The notes under the pieces: generated by a model | The model's database searches: none | Told to the model about the DNA's origin: nothing | Seen by the model: the letters and a program-made list of their open reading frames with translations, nothing else | Translations under genes and position numbers: made by a program | DNA from: Linum tenue | Lineage: Eukaryota; Streptophyta; Magnoliopsida; Malpighiales; Linaceae | DNA: 64,000 bases | Direction: 5' to 3' | Assembly (NCBI GenBank): GCA_946122785.1 | Contig: CAMGYJ010000002.1 | Location: forward strand, 15,140,839 to 15,204,838 | Shown: positions 57,841-64,000 of the stretch, piece after piece | How the letters are laid out: each line of letters opens with the position of its first letter | How positions within the stretch are numbered: position 1 is the first letter of the stretch

Positions 57841-59261
57841 TGATAGACCGTTATTTACACATGTTTTTACCCCCGTTCTTACACCGTTTGAGGTGTTGAT
57901 TCTCGTGTTTTAGGCCGATTTCACGCTAGGTTGTGCTTGTTTGTGATATTTCAGGTCCTAGTACGTGAATGGAGGCTTGGGAGCGAGTCTGGGGTTGATT
58001 GGACGAAGATCGGACGAATGGCGAGGTTTCAAGGAAGCCGCACGGGCAGACCGGGGAATCACACGGCCGTGCAAGTGAGTAAGGTGGCCGTGTGATTTCC
58101 ACCGAGAGCAAACACGGGCACAAGTAGCTTTCACACGGCCGTGCAAGTGAGCAAGGTGGCCGTGTGATTTTTGCCGAGGCCACACACGGGCAACCCATGA
58201 AATCCACACGGCCGTGCAACCCTGGCCGTGTGAGAAGCCTGAAGATCGAACTAATCCATACGCTGCGTTTTGACTCGCACGGCCACTTGGGTGAGCCACA
58301 CGGCCGTGTGGCCTGCCCGTGTGAGTCGGGAAATTCTGGTTTTTGAACCAATTTCGAGCCAAGAGTGGGAGAATCGGATTTTCAGAGCAAAAACAGAGCC
58401 CTAGAGAGAGAAAGTACGAAGAACACATCCTAGAAGCTATATTGGAGCTGGGTTTCATCGAATCGATCTTGGAGATCGTCATAGGAGTGGAAATCATCAT
58501 CCCGAAGCAGATTTTCCTCATCATTATGAGTATGACTACTCCGATTACTGTTTTCTCTTCTCTCTCTATGGAGTAGAAACCTTCTCTCACTTGGGTATGA
58601 AGAACCCTAGTTCCTTGTGTTAGGGATTTGATTGTAATGACTTGGAATGATTATATTGTTTCATTTTAATCGAATGATGCATGTTTATTGAATTGATTGG
58701 AGTCTGATCAGCTTTTCTCGATTTCTGCTGCAACCTGAGATAGATAGAATCTGATTAGGTTGTTAGAGCCTCTTCATTCGATAGTAGGAGATTGGCTATA
58801 CGAGAGTTAGCCAGTTTACTGCTTTGTACTGGAATTCAATTCCAGTAGTGGAGTTCTGTGTTCATAGCCTCAGCTTTCTATCCCGGTGAAGACTAGTCGT
58901 CTGCCGGGTAGTTAGACTGAGAGGGCTTGGTCAGCTTAAGAGATTCCAAGCTACTGTCGGAACTTCCGCAGTCTAATCAACAGTGAATCAACCCAGGGGA
59001 ATTACAATTGGACCTAACTAAGGGGCTAGGGGGACTCAATCCCGAGTGACTCTTTCCTGACTTTGAAAACCGAATTATTACTTGCTTTCTTACTGCTTTT
59101 GCTTTAAACAACAATCACTCGAATTAGTTTGCTAGATAATAGATAATCACGGAGTAAGCAGTAGATCTAGACCCCGGGTTGATAATAGAACTTGCCTGTT
59201 ACTGCATTCCCGGACTGCGATTACACTTGATCGCAGTTTGGTGTTGTGTTTTGGCGTGTCA
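57841..59261 (+). repeat. Athila-like 3' LTR
   Basis: Starts TGATAGACCG and ends GCGTGTCA. Nearly identical to the 5' LTR, with single-base changes scattered. Confidence 0.93.
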
Positions 59262-61163
59262 CTCATCATCCCCTTCTTATCCCACCCGCTGCCGTTGCTT
59301 CCGTTTCCTTCCGCCGAGCACTTCACCACTCTCCCTCTCTTCGCCATCGACGGAAGCCCTGCATATCACCGAATCGATTCAATTTCTTGGTTCCCCCAAG
59401 CTGAATTGATAAAAGCCAGAGGTAATTATGAATTTCAGGGGAGGGGGGCGTCAAGAGTACTCACCGAGAATTGGGGCGGAGGAAACCCCTAGAGAGGGGT
59501 TGCGACGGAGAGATGCATGGATGAAGGAAGAAGCTGTGGTTGTGGCGGAGATGGACGCCATTTTTCACACTCTGACCCTGGGAAGGAAGGAAGGAAGGAA
59601 GGAAGGAAGGAAGGTAGTTGGTTCTGTGAGAAACTACTGGAAGTAGTGAGCTTTGCACAGGTGATATAATTTGCACAGCTTAAAACTGACCATAGAATTT
59701 GCCCCCATCACAAAGTTCCATGCTAAGTTACTCTCCTTATTGGATCTTTTAGTTGTGTATAATTCTTGGTTTCGTGATATGGTATTGGAGATATGAGCAG
59801 GTGAGGTTTGGAACGGACCAGAGCATTAGCAGCAGTTGGTTGTGAGATGGTATGTGTAAAATGGAATCATGGTAATTACTTGGCTCTACTCATATAGGTA
59901 GGCTATATTTGAACCTCAAGGGAAGAATTCTCTTGCCACTTTTAAAGCTTTTTGTTTAGGTTTCCAACGTCAATGTGTGCCTGCTTTATGTCAATATAAT
60001 CAAGCTTAATTGAAAGCAATACTTCCCACTTTGTTCACTCAATTTTTCTGTGTTTCACGGCTTTCTTATCTAACTTTTTTGTTTCTAAATTGCCTCTATT
60101 TTGGATATAACTTGCAGTTTAGGCTATGCAATCGACAACTAATGATTTAATCCATGACCTTCGGAAGAACGGTTTGAGTTTACATTTTCCTTATGTCATT
60201 AGTTCTTATAAGTAATTTGTTGAGTTCTTATGCTAATGTACGGTCTCTTTTTTATTTTTTTCCTTTAGTAGTTTGGTCCAAGAAATCATGTGATCATTAA
60301 TTTTTTCTTTAAGATCACTAGGTTCATCGATTTAGTTTGCCAATCAAGCATTTAACCTTCGTTTAGTTCCTAATTGAGAGCGTAAGATCATTTGTATAAT
60401 AATAGTACATGCCTCCGATACTGTGTTAAGATGGAACTGAAATGAGTTGGATGTAATGTCTTTGTTTGGTCCACTTTCATTCAGTGTTCAAGAAGACGTG
60501 ATTAATCTCTCGCCTAGGCGCGATTAATAGCTGGGCAGGAGGAAATCACCCAGTCTAGCTCTGGGCGATTGATCTAGGCACCTGGGCACTCGGAGACGCG
60601 TTTTCACTTTGGTGGGCGACGCCCAGAACAACTAATAAAGGGGAAATTGTAGCCTTTTTGTGAAAATCTCAAACCCTATTCTATTTCCCCTTCCACCCGC
60701 TCTGTAGCCTCCCCGAGAACCTGCCCAATCCTCCTGGAAGATTGATCAATCTGCACTCGCATTTGCCGGATTTGGTAGGCTAACTGGGTTGCCGGCGCCA
60801 ATAGTCTCTCGAAGGCCCAGAGGTTTCTATTTTTCCATAGTTGCCAACAGAAAGTAGCGAAGAGGGATGCGTCTATCGGTCTATGGTATTAATAGTCATC
60901 TTTATCACTATGCTTTTCATTTTATTTGTTGCTTCTAATTATAATGATCAACAGATAAATCAATAAAATATGTGATCGCGTTGACCTATGAATCAATTTG
61001 GAATTGTGCAAGTTGTTGAAAATAAACACTATTTCAAGAGACATTGTTTTATGCAGGTATAACAACTCCATTCTCTACTAGCAAAAGCAAAGTCGATCAT
61101 TTGCCTGGAGGGAGGGAAACATCTTTGGGAATCTTCTTGAAATTCCCCGACTTTTATTGTTGA
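59262..61163 (+). CDS. small spliced plant gene, 5' exon disrupted by the Athila-like element
   Basis: A GC-rich exon from 59262 reaches a donor at 59421/59422 (CCAGAG/GTAATT). An acceptor at 60117 (CTTGCAG) opens exon 60118-60171, where ATG (60126) begins MQSTTNDLIHDLRKN after an in-frame upstream stop. The donor is GTTTGAG. An acceptor at 61056 (ATGCAG) opens 61057-61163, which keeps the frame: ITTPFSTSKSKVDHLPGGRE to FPDFYC, stop. The result is 50 residues. Two splice junctions preserving one frame support a real gene, but I do not recognise the protein and it could be a fragment of a longer one. The promoter side is now 13.6 kb away behind the retrotransposon, so expression is doubtful. 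Confidence 0.42.
59581..59613 (+). repeat. GGAA microsatellite
   Basis: About eight tandem GGAA units within the presumed intron. Confidence 0.9.
60680..60870 (-). pseudogene. possible LINE-derived fragment
   Basis: Minus-strand translation gives FATFCWQLWKNRNLWAFE and AYQIRQMRVQIDQSS, resembling the stretch between the RT zinc-binding region and RNase H in plant LINE proteins (CW.LWK.RN..FE). It is short, inside an intron of the small gene, and not supported by flanking LINE sequence. Confidence 0.4.
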
Positions 61164-62365
61164 TCATCTGACCTTCCAAAAATAGCGATGAGCATAATGT
61201 AATTGTCCATTTTTTTGCAAGAGGATAATAGATTACCAACTAATTCACTAATAATTCTTGAGCTTTACGGATGGTATTCTTTTTAATTAATTTTCTTTAT
61301 TATATTTATTTATTTTTGTAAATTTTCACTTCATAATGTTAGTATACGTGTAACTATAAACATAATTGTTGAAAGCGTACTAATATTTGTGGATACTCGA
61401 AACCTAATATGCTATGAAATAGGTGGCAGACACAAGGACTGTCGTAAATTTAGCATATGTTATACTATCGAGCTAAAAGCCGAGCACAAAGCTAAGAACA
61501 AATTATGGGCACACAAATTTTTGACAAAAAAGTTTTTATTTGTTGGTGGTACATATTTGTTATAAATTTTTAGAATCTTTCAAATGACATAGTAGACAAA
61601 TCTATTAAGTGTTGACTTTTAGATATGAGAGGCAACACCAAAATCAATTATAAAAAATCCATATTGATATCCTAAAATCATGAATCTTTTTCACAAACTT
61701 AATTTTCACAACAAATGATTGTATGTTTGAACTAAAGAGTGCCTTATTTAATTAAAATTTTGAAGAAATAATTGGAATATTTCAGATATGTCCATTATAA
61801 TACAATTGTACTATCCGTATACATTAATGTTAGCTATTAACAACCACAACTGCTTTTGGAGATATATTTATTTAAAAGTGAATTATTAGTTAATAATTTT
61901 GTATTTTCTCAATTAGTACCTAATGGTTGTCGACCATAAAATTTGAATCCTTTATTTGATAAATTTTTATCCCTCCAAATTACTAATAGGGGAAATCCCT
62001 TGGAGTTTATAATTAATACTTCAATGCTTAATTATTTTATTTTCATGGATATAATAGAAAAATAAGTGAATAATATCAAATTTTATGAAGAAATATTTTT
62101 TAAGTAATTTATTCTAACAATAGGAAGTGATTTTTTCTTAAATGTAAAAAATATATAGACAACAGTAAGCGATAGCATGATCAATACAAATACTTATAAA
62201 CTAACTAATGTTACAATCAATAATTCGCACAAATATTAGTTTCAACCCACTAATAAATTATTTAGACGATTCCAAATTATTTGAAAATATGAAAAATAGA
62301 TTAATATAAAAATATAATAAATATAACTAAATTCATCCGACCAACGGGTCGGGTAAAAAGCTAGT
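61164..62365 (+). mobile_element. AT-rich region ending in a Helitron 3' terminus
   Basis: No gene in the AT-rich DNA. At 62337-62352 a perfect stem CCGACC-AACG-GGTCGG is followed by eight bases and CTAG (62361-62364) then T: a canonical Helitron 3' end on the plus strand. The 5' end was not found, so the left limit given here is arbitrary. Confidence 0.5.
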
Positions 62366-63325
62366 AACTATATAAAATCACAATAGTATTTCTACCCTTA
62401 GCTAATCAATAGGCTGTTAATACACGTCAAAGTATGTAAACATTGAAATTAGGAGTTTCCGAGGTCGAGGAGATCCGCCAAATCGTTATTCACATCAATC
62501 AAACGATAAAAAGTATATGGGATCCAAGCGTAGGCAACTCTTTCCCCCCAAATAGCATCTCCAAGTTACCTTTTCTTATCACTATGAATAGGTAGTTTGA
62601 TTAAGTAAAACCGGTTCGGTTAGATGATAGATCGAGGTTTGGTTGAAGAATTGAGCTTCATGAACACTGTGTAATAGCATAACTATATTCTCTATCTTTA
62701 ATTATTTTCAAAACCTAACAATTAATCTAATTACAAGCTACCCTTAATTTGTATTGATTTTATGGTTGTACGACAAGTGTTGAATGATTGTTTAGTAGGA
62801 TATACCGAGACAATTTGTTGAGCAGTGTAGACACCAAGTATATTTTATAATTTTTTTAGAATATGAAAATACATCATTGAATTACTTAACTTGTACGAGT
62901 TGGGTATTTTCTTATTTCTGAGACAGATATTTTTCTTTTACCGTGCCGTATCCAATCAACAGAAACGTTACGCTACCTCTGTGGCACGTAATAATTACTG
63001 TCCGCCCCACCTCTCTTTCACGTAGCATAGCATGTGGGTTGTGACTTGTGACAGGGAGGTGTCTCAATAATATTTGGAGGGGTAGTAGTAGTACTCTATA
63101 GTCTATACACTTTACTATACTACCAGCCACATATAGCTATGAGGTAGTTGAGAAAATAATAACAAATCAATTTCCTCCCCAAGAACAGCTGAGACTCATT
63201 TACTCCTCCCAAAGGGTGACAGTTGGGTGGAATATTAATTACTACTCTTTCTTTTCTATCCACTTCTTTTACACTTTCCCCCTCCAAATTTCCACCTACC
63301 CGCGCTACCATCAGCCTTTGTTTAT
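62366..63325. other. intergenic and upstream region of the glycine-rich protein gene
   Basis: AT-rich on the left. From about 62900 composition changes and a CCAAT motif (about 62951) appears. No gene seen. Confidence 0.4.
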
Positions 63326-63335
63326 TATATAAATA
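63326..63335 (+). promoter_or_regulatory. TATA box of the glycine-rich protein gene
   Basis: TATATAAATA, 71 bp before the ATG at 63406, so transcription should begin near 63360. Confidence 0.7.
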
Positions 63336-63405
63336 CAATACATATCTCCCCCCTCTCATCTTGCACCACCCACCGTCTCCAAATTTTTATTTTTAATTTT
63401 ACAGT

Positions 63406-64000
63406 ATGGCTGGGACTGTAGCTCTCTTCTTGTGCGCTCTCCTGGCGGCCAATGCTCTGCTGCTCCTGCCGTCAGCGACGGCGGATGATGACGTTATGAA
63501 CGCTGGTGGTGATCATGACGATGAGGTGGAGGACAAGCACTTCAAAGTGGCGCCTCGTCCGATGCTCAGGGGAGGCGGCAAAGGGATCGGCCGTGGGATT
63601 TCCGACAAAGGGTTCCGCCATGGTAGGTTCGGAGGCGGAGGACTTGGGGGTGGGGGTGGGGGCGGGGGAGGGTTCGGCGGTGGTGGAGGGGGTGGGTTAG
63701 GTGGCGGTGGTGGGTTGGGTGGCGGCGTTAGCCACGGAGGTGGTTTAGGTGGTGGCATTGGTCACGGCAGTGGGATTGGCCACGGTGGGGGACTTGGCGG
63801 CGGAATAGGACACGGTGGCGGACTGGGAGGAGGAGGCGATGGTGGGCTTGGTGGAGGTGGCGGGCTGGGAGGAGGAGGCGGTGGCGGGCTTGGTGGAGGA
63901 GGTGGGCTGGGAGGAGGAGGCGGCGGCGGGCTTGGTGGAGGAGGTGGCGGTGGTGGTCTAGGAGGAGGCGGGGGGCTAGGGGGTGGAGGGGGAGGCGGGA
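63406..64000 (+). CDS. secreted glycine-rich protein, partial at the window edge
   Basis: The frame from ATG 63406 stays open to the last base (198 codons). Residues 1-26 form a signal peptide (MAGTVALFLCALLAANALLL, cleavage likely after SATA). A short acidic then basic linker follows (DDDVMNAGGDHDDEVEDKHF, then RPMLRGGGKGIGRG). From about residue 76 it is an uninterrupted glycine repeat: GGGLGGGG units with occasional Phe, and His in GIGHGGGLGGG. This is the layout of class I cell-wall glycine-rich proteins. Proline-rich frames on the opposite strand are shadows. Start choice: the only ATG giving a signal peptide, with a TATA box at the right distance. The C-terminus is not visible. Confidence 0.88.
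   Translation, partial: MAGTVALFLCALLAANALLLLPSATADDDVMNAGGDHDDEVEDKHFKVAPRPMLRGGGKGIGRGISDKGFRHGRFGGGGLGGGGGGGGGFGGGGGGGLGGGGGLGGGVSHGGGLGGGIGHGSGIGHGGGLGGGIGHGGGLGGGGDGGLGGGGGLGGGGGGGLGGGGGLGGGGGGGLGGGGGGGGLGGGGGLGGGGGGG

Larger units (their letters stand above)
45674..59261 (+). mobile_element. full-length Athila-like Ty3/gypsy retrotransposon, 13.6 kb
   Basis: LTRs of 1420-1421 bp (45674-47093, 57841-59261), PBS, gag, protease, RT, RNase H, integrase, a third ORF and a PPT are all in the expected order, with identical 5-bp target duplications CTCAT at 45669-45673 and 59262-59266. RT carries FMDDFSVYG and protease DLGAS, as in Athila elements; the third ORF after pol and the tRNA-Asp PBS also fit. 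LTR pairs differ at only a few sites by eye. All three genes carry stops or frameshifts. A hAT MITE inserted later at 56983. Confidence 0.95.

Noticed and set aside
63513..63758. Proline-rich open frame on the minus strand, extensin-like
   Set aside because: It is the complement of the glycine codons of the secreted glycine-rich protein, which has a signal peptide and TATA box.

Overview
The window reads as nuclear DNA of a flowering plant, probably a eudicot. It has spliced plant housekeeping genes, plant-type LTR retrotransposons (Ty1/copia and Athila-like Ty3/gypsy), plant Helitrons with replication protein A-like genes, Mutator-like and hAT elements, and a secreted glycine-rich cell-wall-type protein. 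The species cannot be named from the sequence. No CRISPR array, bacterial operon or organellar segment was seen.

Layout. 1-11081: a decayed copia element on the minus strand, split by an Athila-related non-autonomous gypsy element (684-7524) with two LTRs. 11125-12546: the three-exon gene for 60S ribosomal protein L13a (uL13), with site II, telo-box and TATA promoter motifs. 13254-13468: a tRNA-derived SINE with 13-bp target duplications. 14192-16427: the seven-exon gene for plastid transaldolase. About 17093-42534: a repeat island in which two similar Helitron-like units lie head to tail. These are invaded by a Pack-MULE carrying an ANTH (clathrin assembly protein) fragment (19076-20371), a 4.5-kb Helitron (21657-26158), a copia-type solo LTR (26286-26613) and a long-TIR Mutator-like element (27230-41307). 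The last holds a 12.4-kb RepHel Helitron (27620-40011) and a 293-bp TRIM (40515-40807). 43617-44072: a hAT MITE. 45674-59261: a full-length 13.6-kb Athila-like element with intact ends and CTCAT target duplications but broken genes. It split what looks like the 5' exon of a small plant gene that resumes at 59262. 63406-64000: the start of a glycine-rich secreted protein gene that runs off the window.

Only four loci look like host genes: RPL13A, transaldolase, the small gene at 59262-61163 and the glycine-rich protein. Everything else is mobile DNA in several layers, and the target duplications and empty-site comparisons give an order of insertion. The autonomous Athila-like element and the smaller element at 684-7524 share LTR sequence, primer-binding site, a hairpin plus polypurine tract, and an unusual set of CACGGCCGTG palindromes. 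They look like a master and a parasite.

All similarity statements are by eye and from memory of protein families. Boundaries called precise rest on target duplications or on an uninterrupted sister copy visible inside this same window.
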